A DNA stretch of 64,000 nt from JACVRW01 sp963728155 (GCA_963728155.1 CAVSJF010000017.1:71438-135437), one strand, 5' to 3'; positions 17,931 to 28,034 are shown, numbered from the stretch's first letter. A program made the numbers and translations. The notes: generated from the letters alone by a model not told the origin.

Positions 17931-19846
17931 TTAGCGTCTATCTGAGATCTCGTGGAGAGCCTGCTCGGCGAACTCGCCGGTGGGCACCACCCCGGTGTCG
18001 CCCTCCCGATGCCGTCGCACCGCCACCGCCCCCTGCTCCTCCTCCTGGTCACCCACCACCAGCATGTAGGGAACCTTCAGCAACTCGGCGTCGCGGATCT
18101 TCTTCCCGATCGACTCCGAGCGCTCGTCCACGTCCACGCGCAGGCCGGCCCGGCCCAGCTCCTCGCGCACCGTGCGGGCGTAGCCGAGGTGGCGGTCGGA
18201 GATCGGCAGCACGGCGGCCTGGGTGGGGGCCAGCCAGAGCGGGAACTCGCCGCCGTAGTGCTCGATCAGGATCCCGATGAAGCGCTCGAAGGAGCCCATC
18301 GAGGCGCGGTGGATCATCACCGGCTGGTGCTCGGCGTTGTCGGCGCCGGTATAGGCGAGCTCGAACTGCTGGGGCATGTAGTAGTCGAGCTGCACGGTGC
18401 CGAGCTGCCAGGAGCGGCCGATCGCGTCGGTGATGTGGGCGTCGATCTTGGGGCCGTAGAACGCGCCGTCGCCCTCGTTGAGCTCGTACTCCAGCCCGTT
18501 CTTCTCCAGCGTGCGTACAAGGGCGGCCTCGGCCCGGTCCCACATCTCCTCCGCGCCCACCCGCTTCTCCGGGCGAGTGGATAGCTCGAGGCGCGGCTCG
18601 AGTCCGAACTGCTCGTACATGTAGAAGCCGAACTCGAGGCAGCGCATCACCTCCTCCTCGATCTGATCCTCGGTGCAGAACACGTGGGCGTCGTCCTGGG
18701 TGATGTGACGCACCCGCATCAGGCCGTGCAGCGTGCCGCTCGGCTCGTGGCGGTGGACGAGGCCCTGCTCGCACAGGCGGATCGGCAGCTCGCGGTAGGA
18801 GCGCAGCTCGCGCTTGTAGATCTGGCAGTGGGCCGGGCAATTCATGGGCTTGAGGCCCATCGGCCGGTCCTCCACGTCGGTGAAGTACATGTGCTCGCGG
18901 TATACGTGCCAGTGCCCCGACTGCTTCCACAGCTCGACGTCGTAGAGGATCGGCGTACGCACCTCGGTGTAGCCGCGGTCGACGTTGGTGGCCCGCCACA
19001 GGCGGGTCAGCTCGTTCCAGATGTGCGTGCCCTTCGGGAGCCAGAACGGCATGCCGGGTGCCAGGTCGGACAACATGAACAGCGACAGCTCGCGCCCCAG
19101 CTTGCGGTGGTCGCGCTCGCGAGCCTGCTCGAGGCGGCGCAGGTGCTCGGCGAGCTCCTCCTTCCCGGCGAACGCGGTGCCGTAGATGCGCGTGAGCATC
19201 TGACGCTCGGCGTCGCCGCGCCAGTAGGCGCCGGCCAGGCTGGTGAGCTTGAACGCCTTGATGCGCTTGGTGGAGGGGCCGTGGGGACCGCGGCAGAGGT
19301 CGGTGAAGGGCCCGTTCGAGTAGAGCGACACGGTCTCCACGCCCTGGTCTCGACCAGGTCCTCGATCAGCTCGACCTTGTAGTCCTGGCCCTCGGCCCGG
19401 AAGCGCTCGATCGCCTCGGCCACCGGCAGCTCGGCGCGCGCGAAGCCCTCGTCGGCCTTGATGTGCTCGCGCATCTTGGCCTCGATGCGCTCGAGATCCT
19501 CGTCGGAGACCTTGACCCCTTCGGGGAACTCGAAGTCGTAGTAGAAGCCGTCCTCGATCGGCGGGCCGATGGAGATCTTCACCCCCGGATAGAGCTCCAT
19601 CACCGCGGTGGCCAGCACGTGGGCGGCGTCGTGGCGCAGGAGCCACTGGCCCTCCTCGTCGCGCGAGGTCACGATCGCGATCTCCGCGCCATCGGGCAGC
19701 GGGGCCTCGAGGTCGGCCAGCTCTCCGTCGACCTTCACTCCCAGCGCGGCGCGGGCCAGCCCCTCGCCGATCGCGCGTGCCGCATCGGCCCCGGTGGCAC
19801 CGGCGGGAAGCTCGAGCTCAGTGCCGTCGGGAAGCTGAACGGTCAT
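17931..19846 (-). CDS. thrS: Threonyl-tRNA synthetase (one frameshift)
   Basis: Class II synthetase of about 638 aa. An N-terminal TGS domain (MTVQLPDGTELELPAGATGA) and the N2 editing domain with HDAAHVLATAVMELYP are visible. After a frameshift near 19345-19355 the protein resumes NGPFTDLCRGPHGPSTKRIK with the zinc-type Cys. The catalytic core follows (MGLKPMNCPAHCQIYKREL; RVRHITQDDAHVFCTEDQI). The C-terminal anticodon domain is AAVLPISDRHLGYARTVREE. The gene follows fahA by 12 bases on the same strand. Confidence 0.95.
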
Positions 19847-19858
19847 CGACCGATGACG

Positions 19859-20903
19859 CTACCGACTGGCCGGCTCGATACGCCCGCGCACCTCGCCCAG
19901 CGGGTCCCCGCGCAGGACCACCTCGTCGCCGTCCTCTAGGAAGGTGCGCGCCGCGCCGCTCGGGCAACTCGATCGGATCCTCTCCGTTCCAGGACAACTC
20001 GATCAGGCTGCCGCGCTCGTATGGCTCGGGGCCGGAGATGGTGCCGGTGGCCAGCAGGTCGCCGGTGCGCAGCGAGGCGCCGTTCACCGTCAGATGGGCG
20101 ATCTGCTGGGCGATCGACCAATAGAGGTGACGGGCGTTGGTGCGGGCCACCACGGCGCCGTTCAGCTCCACCTCCAGCGGGATGTCAAAGGCCCAGGGCG
20201 CCTCGCGCAGGTAGGGCAGGGGGTCGGGCTCCTGAGGGTCAGCGCCCACGCGGCGGCCGGCCAGCTCGCTCAACGGCACCACCCAGCGTGAGATCGAGGT
20301 GGCGAAGGACTTCCCCAGGAAGGGACCCAGCGGCTGGTACTCCCAGGCCTGGATGTCGCGCGCGGACCAGTCGTTCACGAGCACCACGCCGAACACGTGG
20401 TCGAGCGCGCGGTCGACACTCACCGGCTCGCCGTGCGGGCTGGGCACGCCCATCACGAACCCGAGCTCGAGCTCGATGTCGAGCTTCTCGCTGGGTCCGA
20501 AGCCTCCGCCCGGGCGCTGCCCGTGCGGCCGGCGCACCGGCGTGCCGTCCGCCACCACCGTCCCCGCGCGCCCGTGGTAGCCCACCGGCAGGTGGCGCCA
20601 GTTCGGCAGCAGCGGCTCGGAGCCCGGCCGGAACATGCGGCCCAGGTTCGTGGCGTGTTCAAGCGAGGAGTAGAAGTCGACGTAGTCGGCCACCTCGAAG
20701 GGCATCCGCAGCTCGGCCTGCGCCACGTCTGTGCCCTCCCCCACGCGCCCAGCGGCGTCGGCCCAGAACTCCGGCCCGCGCGCCATGAAGGCGTTTAGTG
20801 AAGGCTGCGCGAAGCAGGCGTCGAGCGCGCTGATATCCAGCACCCGGTCCTCCACTCGCGCGCACACCCCGCCACCGCGCAGCACGCCGTAGGCGAGCGT
20901 CAT
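19859..20903 (-). CDS. fahA: Fumarylacetoacetase (frameshift near C-terminus)
   Basis: Cleaves fumarylacetoacetate in tyrosine/homogentisate breakdown. It starts MTLAYGVLRGGGVCARVEDR. The catalytic His is in PVGYHGRAGTVVADG, metal ligands sit around KLDIELELGFVMGVPS and VFGVVLVNDWSARDIQAWEY, and the substrate Arg/Tyr region is GPFLGKSFATSISRWVVP. TGTISGPEPYERGSLIELSW is also diagnostic. An indel near 19950 shifts the tail; corrected, it ends LGEVRGRIEPASR with the stop at 19859. Its ATG overlaps the preceding gene's TGA, so the two are coupled. No homogentisate dioxygenase gene is seen here. Confidence 0.92.
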
Positions 20904-21677
20904 CGGAGCCAGCCCAGCGAGCGCAGCTCGTCGACCGGTTCGCGCCAGGAGCACGAGCCGAAGCCCTTGAACAGCCGCGCGCGCGCCTCGCGCGCCTCGT
21001 CGGCGCCGAGGTCGTCCAGTGGCAGGTCGGCCAGAGCCCGCGCGTCCAGGATCTCCTTGGAGTCCGCGCTCGTCGGTGGCGCGGCTGTGGGCGTGGGTGG
21101 CGGCGCACAGAAGGTTGAGGAATCCGTGCTGTTCCTCGCTGCGCAGTGCGTGGTGTAGCCCCGCCGTTGCCTTCATCACCACCTGAGCGCCGCGACAGGC
21201 CGCGAGCACCAGCGCCACCTGCTCGGAGGTGGGCACGCTGTCGCCCCCGCAGCGGAGCTTGACCCGGCCTCCCACCGCTGCGAGCGCCCCGATCACGGCC
21301 GGCACAGTGTCGCGCCAGCGGTCTCCGAGAACCAGCTCGAAGTAGACCTCGTCACTGCGCGGGCGCAGGGTCTGGGCGGCGCGCAACAGGTCGCGCGATT
21401 CCGGGCGGGGCGCGTCGAGGCGAGTCTCGATGGAGGCGGCCCGCTCCGGGAGCGCTGCCTCGTCGTCGACCACCACGCTGACCGGCGCGGCGAGCCCGTT
21501 GAGCTCGCCGAGACGCGAGGCGGGGCACACGAAGCGGTCGATCATCCAGCCGTGCTCGCTCTCCCGGGCCGCCGCGTCCTCGGCCAGCGCCTGCGGCATG
21601 GTCATGCTGGCGGGCGGGAACAGCGCCGCGTGGTCGATCACGCCCTCGAGCAGCGCCCGGTGCAGCGGGTCCTCCAC
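20900..21677 (-). CDS. Uncharacterised protein coupled to fumarylacetoacetase (frameshifted)
   Basis: About 258 residues; not a family whose function I know. The GTG at 21677 gives VEDPLHRALLEGVIDHAALF. Conserved-looking stretches are VKLRCGGDSVPTSEQVALVL and QVVMKATAGLHHALRSEEQH, followed by HGFLNLLCAATHA. Beyond a frameshift near 21070 comes LFKGFGSCSWREPVDELRSL and a stop overlapping the fahA ATG. Alternating strands with Lys in VMKATAG suggest a TIM-barrel-like fold, but that is inference. A role in the same aromatic pathway or in substrate handling for FahA is suggested only by the ATGA overlap. Confidence 0.7.
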
Positions 21678-21687
21678 CGGCCGGACC

Positions 21688-22419
21688 TCAGTCGCGTGAC
21701 ACGCGGCTGCCCGGCACGATGTCGTCGCGGCCGTCGGCCCAGCGCACCCAGGCCTTGTGCCCGCCGTCGTAGTCGGGCGCCCAGAGAACGAGCGTCGCCT
21801 CCTGGTCCTCCACCCGGCAGGGCTCGCCGCCCTCCTCGTCGAGGCCACGCCAGAGGCGAACGAACTCGTTGTGCTCCCACTCGTCCCCGATGGTGGTCGG
21901 GTCGGTGTGGCCGGGACGGACGACAGTCTCGTGGGGCAGCTCCATGAGCACGTCCATGATCGACGTGCGCAGGTCGGCGAAGCTGGTGGAGCCCGGGGCG
22001 CGCACACCCCCGACCGAGCGCTTGAACAGCGTGTCGCCGGTGAACACGTCGCTCCCGTTGACCACGAAGTTGAGCATCCCCGCGGTGTGGCCCGGTGTGA
22101 GCAGCGTCTCGATGCGCAGGCCGCCGGCCTCCAGCGTGTCGCCGGGCTCGATCGTGCGGTCCACCCCGCCCAGCAGGTCGGCCTCGATCGGGTGGGCCAG
22201 GCGCTCGACGCCCTCCCAGGCGTCGGCGTCGGCCACGTGATCGTGGTGGTGGTGGGTGAGCAACAGCATCTGCACGTCGAGTCCGAGCCGCTCGGCGGCC
22301 GCGATGAGCGGGGCGCACGGGCCTCCGGCGTCGATCACGACCGCGGTCCCGCCCTCCTCGTCGCCCACGAGGTAGGTGTTGGAGAGCCAGTCGTCCTGCA
22401 TGGAGCGCTCGATGATCAT
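21688..22419 (-). CDS. Metallo-beta-lactamase-fold hydrolase (glyoxalase II-like)
   Basis: A 243-aa zinc hydrolase. The metal-binding motif is LLLTHHHHDHVADAD, with further ligands in LLTPGHTAGMLNF and FTGDTLFKRSVGG, and VVRPGHTDPTTIGDEWEHN. The C-terminal part ends in a Trp-rich stretch, KAWVRWADGRDDIVPGS, reminiscent of a short regulatory or binding element. Glutathione is not typical of this phylum, so the thioester substrate, if any, would differ. It is the first gene of the MBL-unknown-fahA-thrS run and is divergent from the aminotransferase. Confidence 0.87.
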   Translation of the reverse strand: MIIERSMQDDWLSNTYLVGDEEGGTAVVIDAGGPCAPLIAAAERLGLDVQMLLLTHHHHDHVADADAWEGVERLAHPIEADLLGGVDRTIEPGDTLEAGGLRIETLLTPGHTAGMLNFVVNGSDVFTGDTLFKRSVGGVRAPGSTSFADLRTSIMDVLMELPHETVVRPGHTDPTTIGDEWEHNEFVRLWRGLDEEGGEPCRVEDQEATLVLWAPDYDGGHKAWVRWADGRDDIVPGSRVSRD

Positions 22420-22447
22420 GGGGGCGGAGCCTAGTATCCGGTGCGCA

Positions 22448-23512
22448 TTGAACGACCTGCGCGCCGAGTTCCCCGTCTGCGAGCGGCTGGCCTACCTCAA
22501 CGCGGGGTCCAACGGGCCGGTTCCGCGGCGAGCGGTCGAGGCGGCCGAGGAGTCCATGCGCCGCCAGGTCGCGGAGGGCCGCGGCGACTCGGGGTCCTTC
22601 GAGGCCAACGGGCAGCGCATCGACCTTTTGCGCGACCGCATCGCCGGCCTGCTGGGCTGCGCGAGCGCCGAGCTCGCACTCACGGGCTCGACCACCGACG
22701 GCGTGAACGTGGTCGTCAACGCGCTCGAGCTCGGGCCGGGCGACGAGGTCCTCACGAGCGACGAGGAGCATCCCGGCGTCCTCGCGCCGCTGGGCGCGCT
22801 GCGCGATCGGCGCGGGGTGAAGGTCCGGGTGGTCCCGTTCGACCGGTTGGGCGAGGAGGTGCGCGCGGAGACGAAGCTCGTGGCCTGCTCCCACGTGTCG
22901 TGGGTCAACGGGGCGGTGGTGGACTCGATCGCGCTGGCCGCCTCCGACGCACTCGTACTCCTCGACGGCGCCCAGGGCCTGGGCGCCGTGCCCACGCGCG
23001 TGTCCGAGCTCGGATGCGATTTCTACGCCGCCTCCGGACAGAAGTGGCTGTGCGGGCCCAACGGGATCGGCTACCTCTACGTGCGCGGCGAACTGGCCGC
23101 CACGCTGCCGCCCGCCTGGCCCAACTACGGCGTGCTGGAGGACAGCACGCGCGCGTTGGAGCTAGACCTCCACCCCGACGCCCGGCGTTTCGCCATGGGC
23201 TTCCCCGCCGCCCATCAGGTGGAGTGGGCGCTGGCCGCCCTGGATGTGCTCGAGGCGAGCGGCCTCGATGCGGTGCAGGAGCGCGCCGCCGAGCTGGCCG
23301 CGCGCCTGGCCTCGGCGCTCGGCCCGCGCGTGGCGCCGCGCGGGCGCTCGACGCTGGTGTCCTGGGAGGACTCCGATCCGGAGGCCACGGTGGCCCGGCT
23401 GCTCTCCGAGGGGATGATCGTGCGCCACCTGCCCGGCCGGCCGTACGTGCGGGCCTCGGTGGGCGGGTGGTCTAGCGAAGACGAGCTGGACCGGTTGGTG
23501 GCGCTGGCCTGA
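22448..23512 (+). CDS. Class V PLP-dependent aminotransferase
   Basis: A 354-aa fold-type I PLP enzyme of the NifS/isopenicillin-epimerase/Csd group. Features are AYLNAGSNGPVPRRAVEAAE at the N-terminus, LTGSTTDGVNVVVNALELG for the cofactor phosphate, DALVLLDGAQGLGAVP with the pyridine-N Asp and the stacking region, and the Schiff-base Lys in ASGQKWLCGPNGIGYLYV. The TTG at 22448 is chosen because upstream in-frame sequence belongs to the opposite gene. Substrate is unknown; desulfurase activity is not obvious, since no mobile Cys loop is recognised. Confidence 0.85.
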   Translation: MNDLRAEFPVCERLAYLNAGSNGPVPRRAVEAAEESMRRQVAEGRGDSGSFEANGQRIDLLRDRIAGLLGCASAELALTGSTTDGVNVVVNALELGPGDEVLTSDEEHPGVLAPLGALRDRRGVKVRVVPFDRLGEEVRAETKLVACSHVSWVNGAVVDSIALAASDALVLLDGAQGLGAVPTRVSELGCDFYAASGQKWLCGPNGIGYLYVRGELAATLPPAWPNYGVLEDSTRALELDLHPDARRFAMGFPAAHQVEWALAALDVLEASGLDAVQERAAELAARLASALGPRVAPRGRSTLVSWEDSDPEATVARLLSEGMIVRHLPGRPYVRASVGGWSSEDELDRLVALA

Positions 23513-23534
23513 GGGGCCGCCGCGCAAGCCCCTC

Positions 23535-23772
23535 TCAGTCCGCCAGCACCACGATGCCGAACACGATCGCCGCGACCGTCGCGGCGGCTCCGGCCGCGCC
23601 GACAACCGCGAACACCGCCGCCTCCCCCACCCGTCCCGAGCGGCCGAGCTCGAGCGCGCGGACTCCACCCAGGATCGCGAAACCGAAGGCGGCCGGAACC
23701 CCGATACCCGCGGCCAGCGAGGCCCAGACGACGGTCAGGAGGGCGTCGGTGTCGACGATCGTCGGCGATCAT
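23535..23772 (-). CDS. Small two-helix membrane protein downstream of pitA (frameshifted N-terminus)
   Basis: The C-terminal 70 residues form two hydrophobic helices, LLTVVWASLAAGIGVPAAFG and AAVFAVVGAAGAAATVAAIV, joined by a short basic turn. The frame begins out of phase: the ATG at 23772 overlaps the pitA stop (ATGA), and a one-base indel near 23752 is needed to join MIADD to VDTDALLTVVW. It looks like a small inner-membrane partner in the phosphate group. Function is unknown. Confidence 0.5.
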
Positions 23773-24887
23773 GCCTTGGACGCCGCCGGGGCCACCGGGC
23801 CGCCCTGGCGCGCCCGCCGTGAGAACAGCACCGCCGAGCCGCCCACGATGAGCGCCGACACGATCACCGGCCCGGCGGCGCCGGTGCCGAACGCGCGCGT
23901 GACGCCGTAGGTGAGGGCCCCGAGCCCCGCCGACGCGGGCAGGGTCACGATCCACGCGGCGACGATGTTGCCGGCCACGCCCCAGCGCACGGCGGAGAGA
24001 CGCTTCGCCGCGCCCGACCCGATCACCGCGCCCGAGATCGTCTGGGTGGTCGAGAGCGGAAACCCGCCGTGGGAGGAAGCGAGGATCACCGCCGCGCCGG
24101 CGCCCTGCGCGGCGAAGCCCTGGGCCGTGTCCATCTTGTGGATGCGGCTGCCCATCGTCTTGATGATGCGCCAGCCGCCGGCGTAGGTGCCGGCCGCGAT
24201 CGCGGCCGCCGCGGTCACGACCACCCATGTCGGGGGCGTCGGGTCGGAGGCGGGAAGCGAGCCGTAGGCCACCAGGGCGAGCGCGATCACGCCCATTGTC
24301 TTCTGGGCGTCGTTGGTGCCGTGCGCCAGGGCGAGCAGTCCGCCGGAGATCACCTGGCCGCCACGAAAGCTCCTGGTCACCGGCTTGGGCCGCAGCCGCC
24401 CGACGATCCGGTAGAGCGCGATGATCGCTGCGCCCCCGATCACGAAGGCCAGCGTGGGAGCGACAATCGCCGGGATCATCACCTTTCCCACGATCCCCTC
24501 CTTGAAGAACACCGCCCCGGGGCCCTCTGCCACGAGCATCGCTCCGACGATGCCTCCGATCAGCGCGTGGGACGAGCTCGAGGGCAGCCCGAAGTACCAC
24601 GTGATCAGGTTCCACGCGATCGCGCCCACGAGCCCTCCGAACACCACGAGCAGCGTGATGGCGCCGGGGTCGACGACGTCGCTGGCCACCGTGGCCGCCA
24701 CTTGGAGGGAGATGAAGGCGCCGACGAAGTTCAGTACCGCCGCGTAGCCGACCGCGATGCGCGGGGCCATCGCGCGAGTGGAGATCGAGGTGGCCACCAC
24801 GTTGGCGGTGTCGTGGAAGCCGTTGGTGAAGTCGAACGCGAGCGCCGTCGCCACCACGATGATGACGGTGAGAAGCTCGCCCTCCAC
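23769..24887 (-). CDS. pitA: Low-affinity inorganic phosphate transporter, PiT family
   Basis: A 372-aa, roughly ten-helix H+/metal-phosphate symporter. Both PiT signature repeats are present: ALAFDFTNGFHDTANVVATS near the N-terminus and ALAHGTNDAQKTMGVIALAL in the middle, plus GLPSSSSHALIGGIVGAMLV and SHGGFPLSTTQTISGAVIGS. Only a short cytoplasmic loop separates the halves. It is 13 bases downstream of the DUF47-type accessory gene, the standard pairing for PiT systems. The gene is intact. Confidence 0.93.
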   Translation of the reverse strand: MEGELLTVIIVVATALAFDFTNGFHDTANVVATSISTRAMAPRIAVGYAAVLNFVGAFISLQVAATVASDVVDPGAITLLVVFGGLVGAIAWNLITWYFGLPSSSSHALIGGIVGAMLVAEGPGAVFFKEGIVGKVMIPAIVAPTLAFVIGGAAIIALYRIVGRLRPKPVTRSFRGGQVISGGLLALAHGTNDAQKTMGVIALALVAYGSLPASDPTPPTWVVVTAAAAIAAGTYAGGWRIIKTMGSRIHKMDTAQGFAAQGAGAAVILASSHGGFPLSTTQTISGAVIGSGAAKRLSAVRWGVAGNIVAAWIVTLPASAGLGALTYGVTRAFGTGAAGPVIVSALIVGGSAVLFSRRARQGGPVAPAASKA

Positions 24888-24900
24888 TAGAGGCCCGGGC

Positions 24901-25524
24901 TCAAGAGTTCTTGATGACGATGCCCTCGAGGATGTTGGCCACTCGCTCGCAGGAGTCGATGGCCTCCTCGAGGCGCTCGAAGATGTCCTTCCAGCGGATC
25001 ACCACCATCGGGTCGATCCCGTTGTTGAACAGCGAGGCGATGGCCTCCCGCGTGATCCGGTCCCCGTCGTTCTCGAGCCGGTTTATCTCCACCGTGTAGT
25101 GCGAGATGTCCTTGAAGCCGCGCAACCGCGGCATCGCCTCGGCGATCTGGCGCGCGCACGCGTGCAGGACCCGTGCCAGCTCCTGCGACTGGACCATCGG
25201 CGCCTCGATGTTGTAGAGCCCGAGGTAGTCGGCCACCTCCTCGGTGTAGTCGACCACGTCGTCGAGGGCCGACGCCAGCTCGTAGATGTCCTCCCGGTCG
25301 ATGGGGGTCACGAACGTCTGGTTGAGGCGCTGGATGATGTCGTGGGTGACGCGGTCCCCGTCCTGCTCGCAGATCAGGATGTCGCGGGCCAGCTCGTTGC
25401 GCTCGGGGAAGTCCCGGAGCATCTCCTCGAGGAGGCCGGCGGCACGCAGGATGTTGCCGCCCGCTTCCTCGAAAAGGTCGAAGAACTCGCGGTCACGCGG
25501 GGCTAGGACGCTGGACAGGCGCAC
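24901..25524 (-). CDS. DUF47/PhoU-like phosphate transport accessory protein
   Basis: A 207-aa all-helical protein with PhoU-like repeats: DREFFDLFEEAGGNILRAAG, then ERNELARDILICEQDGDRVT and VEINRLENDGDRITREAIAS. The repeated E-x-D-GDR motifs are the metal-binding signature of DUF47/YkaA proteins, which regulate PiT transporters. The start is a GTG at 25524. It lies between the metallophosphoesterase and pitA on one strand with short gaps, so the three probably share a transcript. Confidence 0.9.
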   Translation of the reverse strand: MRLSSVLAPRDREFFDLFEEAGGNILRAAGLLEEMLRDFPERNELARDILICEQDGDRVTHDIIQRLNQTFVTPIDREDIYELASALDDVVDYTEEVADYLGLYNIEAPMVQSQELARVLHACARQIAEAMPRLRGFKDISHYTVEINRLENDGDRITREAIASLFNNGIDPMVVIRWKDIFERLEEAIDSCERVANILEGIVIKNS

Positions 25525-25542
25525 CGGGCCGTCACCGTACCA

Positions 25543-26205
25543 TCAGGACACGTCGAAACGGGACTGCTCGATCCGCTTGGCCGGCAGCTCGCCGACCTTC
25601 TCCCGGACGGCCGCCGCGGAGGCCCGCCAGTCGTACTCGACCCGGCGCAGCTCGGCTCGCCCGTCGTCGTGGAGCACCGCGTAGGCCGCCCGCCGGTCGC
25701 CGTCCAGAGGGATTCCCACGCTGCCCGGGTTGAGCAGGCCAACGCCGCGCGGGCCCTCGCGCTCGAACTGGATGTGGGTGTGGCCGAACACCACACGCTC
25801 GGCGTCGACCCCGTCGAGCAACCCCGCGTCTCCTTCGTCGGGCTCCGGGCCGAAGCTCTGCATGTCCGAATGTGGCGACGCATGGCAGTAGTGAACGCCT
25901 TCGCGCGTGGTGGTCTCCGGAAGCCCCGCGAGCCAGGTCACCAACTCGCCGCCGAGACCCTCACGGGCCTTGTCGAGCATCGGGCGAATCGGGTCGAGGG
26001 CGTCGGCGTCGTCGACCAGCCAGCGGTCGACGTTGCCGCGGATCCATTCGGCGTCCAGTTGCTTGAGGCGATCGACCGTCTCGCGCGGCCACGCGCCGAA
26101 GGTCGCGTAGTCGCCGCCGAGCAGGAAGCGGTCCGAGGGGCAGTCGGCCAGCACCGCCTCGAGCGCCGGGAGGTTGCCGTGCACGTCGTAGAGCAGCGCC
26201 AGCAC
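25543..26205 (-). CDS. Metallophosphoesterase (MJ0936/YfcE-like)
   Basis: A 220-aa calcineurin-like phosphoesterase. Dinuclear-metal motifs appear in order: LLYDVHGNLPALEAVL, LGGDYATFG, WIRGNVDRW, YCHASPHSD and VFGHTHIQFER. Members hydrolyse phosphodiesters or phosphomonoesters in the cytosol. A start at 26205 gives MLALLYDVHGN. It sits eleven bases downstream of the c-di-GMP protein and upstream of the phosphate-uptake pair. A cyclic-nucleotide or phosphate-scavenging role is possible but not shown. Confidence 0.88.
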   Translation of the reverse strand: MLALLYDVHGNLPALEAVLADCPSDRFLLGGDYATFGAWPRETVDRLKQLDAEWIRGNVDRWLVDDADALDPIRPMLDKAREGLGGELVTWLAGLPETTTREGVHYCHASPHSDMQSFGPEPDEGDAGLLDGVDAERVVFGHTHIQFEREGPRGVGLLNPGSVGIPLDGDRRAAYAVLHDDGRAELRRVEYDWRASAAAVREKVGELPAKRIEQSRFDVS

Positions 26206-26216
26206 GACGCCGGACG

Positions 26217-27965
26217 TTACACGCGCAGGAGTGGCTCGATCAGCTCGGGCTCGTGCGGACGCGAGAGGAAGAAGCCCTGTGCGGAATCGCAGCCCATGTC
26301 GGTGATGGTGTCGAGCTGCTCGCGGGTCTCGATGCCCTCCGCCACGGAGTGCAGGCCGAGCGCCTGCGCAACTCCGACCACGGCGGTGAACAGGCGGCGG
26401 GCTCGCTCTCCCGAGTCGAGGCGAGCGACGAAGGAGCGGTCGATCTTGAGCTTGTCGAGCGGATACCGATCGAGCACTGAGAGCGACGAGTAGCCGGTGC
26501 CGAAGTCGTCGAGGCTGAGGCTGACGCCGAGCTCACGAAGCGCCGCCAGCGCCGCGATGCTCGTTTCGAGGTCCTCGACGAAGCTGGTCTCGGTGAGCTC
26601 GAGGCACAGGGCCCCGGCCTCGAGGCCGCTCTGCTCGAGGGCCCGCCGGACGGTCGTGGTCAGGTCGGCGTCCAGGAGCTGGCGAGCGGACAGGTTGACG
26701 TTGGCGCTCAGGTCCGGCCCGCAGGCGCCGGTTTCGCGCCAGCGCGCGAGCTGGCGACACGACTCGCCGAGCACCCACTCCCCGATCGGCACGATCAACC
26801 CGCTCTGCTCGGCGAAGGGGATGAACTCCCCCGGGCCGAGCAGGCCCCGCTCGGGGTGCTGCCAGCGCAGGAGCGCCTCGACGGCCACAACGCCGCCCCC
26901 GTGAACGTCGATCTCGGGCTGGTAGAACAGGCGCAGCTCTTCGCGCTCGAGCGCCTGGCGGAGCTCGCCTTCCAGATCGGGCCGGGAGGCGCTCACCACC
27001 TCCTGGTCGGGATGGAAGACCTCCCAGCGGCTGCCGCGGCGCTTGGCCACGTACATGGTCTGGTCGGCGTCGCGGACGATCGCCTCGGCGGGGCGCGACC
27101 GGTCCGCAGCGACCACGATGCCGATGCTCGCCCCCACGTGCAGCTGGTGCCCGTCGATGTAGAAGGGCTCGGCCAGCGAGCCGGCGATCCGCTCGGCCAC
27201 CACGATCGCGTCGGCGTCGCCGCCGATGTCGTCGCACAGGACCATGAACTCGTCGCCGCCAAAACGGGCGACGGTGTCGCTTGGGCGCAGGAGTGCCCGC
27301 AGGCGGTGGCCCGCCTCCACCAGCAGACGGTCGCCCACGTCGTGGCCCATGCTGTCGTTCACGACCTTGAAGCGGTCGAGATCGAGGAAGAGGACCGCGC
27401 AGGCCTGCGCGCGGCGCTCCACGCGGGCCAGCGTCATGCGCAGGCGGTCGAGGAACAGCGAACGGTTGGGGAGGCCGGTCAGCGCGTCGTGTGTGGCCTG
27501 GTGAGCGAGCTCGAGCTCCGCCCGCTTGCGCTCGACCGCATAGCGGATGGCCCGGCCCAGCAGGTGACCGTCGGCGTGGCGCTTGACCAGGTAGTCCTGG
27601 GCGCCCTCATGAACCGCCTGAACCGCAACCTCCTCGTTCTCCTCGCCGCTGAGCACCACGATCGGCACCTGGGGTGCGCGGCCGCGCACCGCCTGAAGCC
27701 CCTCGAGGCCGGTGGCGTCGGGAAGCGAGAGATCGAGCAGGATGCATCCGAGATCATCGTCCACCAGAGCCGTCTTGGCCTCGGCGATCGACCCGCAATG
27801 GTCGATGGTCACCGAATCGCCAAGCTCCTCGATCAACAGGTGGCGAACGAGCAGCGCGTACTCCGGGCTGTCTTCGATGAGGGCCAGCCGGAGCGGGCGA
27901 TCACTCGACGGCCCTGGGGGGCGGGCGACCTGGAGGGGGCCTACGGACAGGCGATCGGTGCTCAT
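26217..27965 (-). CDS. Receiver-GGDEF-EAL protein (c-di-GMP turnover)
   Basis: 582 aa. A receiver domain (residues about 25-145) has LALIEDSPEYALLVRHLL, the phospho-acceptor Asp in GCILLDLSLPDATG, and the Lys in DYLVKRHAD. GGDEF (about 165-325) contains ARFGGDEFMVLCDD. EAL (about 345-580) contains VEALLRWQHPERG, NVNLSARQLLDA, LELTETSFVEDL and LDDFGTGYSSLSVLDRY. Both catalytic signatures are intact, so it may make or degrade c-di-GMP depending on phosphorylation. ATG 27965 is preferred over upstream in-frame starts because the preceding sequence has no domain. Confidence 0.93.
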   Translation of the reverse strand: MSTDRLSVGPLQVARPPGPSSDRPLRLALIEDSPEYALLVRHLLIEELGDSVTIDHCGSIAEAKTALVDDDLGCILLDLSLPDATGLEGLQAVRGRAPQVPIVVLSGEENEEVAVQAVHEGAQDYLVKRHADGHLLGRAIRYAVERKRAELELAHQATHDALTGLPNRSLFLDRLRMTLARVERRAQACAVLFLDLDRFKVVNDSMGHDVGDRLLVEAGHRLRALLRPSDTVARFGGDEFMVLCDDIGGDADAIVVAERIAGSLAEPFYIDGHQLHVGASIGIVVAADRSRPAEAIVRDADQTMYVAKRRGSRWEVFHPDQEVVSASRPDLEGELRQALEREELRLFYQPEIDVHGGGVVAVEALLRWQHPERGLLGPGEFIPFAEQSGLIVPIGEWVLGESCRQLARWRETGACGPDLSANVNLSARQLLDADLTTTVRRALEQSGLEAGALCLELTETSFVEDLETSIAALAALRELGVSLSLDDFGTGYSSLSVLDRYPLDKLKIDRSFVARLDSGERARRLFTAVVGVAQALGLHSVAEGIETREQLDTITDMGCDSAQGFFLSRPHEPELIEPLLRV

Positions 27966-28034
27966 CGCCCCCCCTACTCGGAACCCCTGCCCGGATACTT
28001 GAGCCCCAGCCGTATGGCCTAGCCTTGGGGCGAC

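Noticed and set aside
26856..28022. 388-codon plus-strand frame opposite the GGDEF-EAL gene
   Set aside because: Antisense to a protein with intact GGDEF and EAL motifs; no recognisable product.
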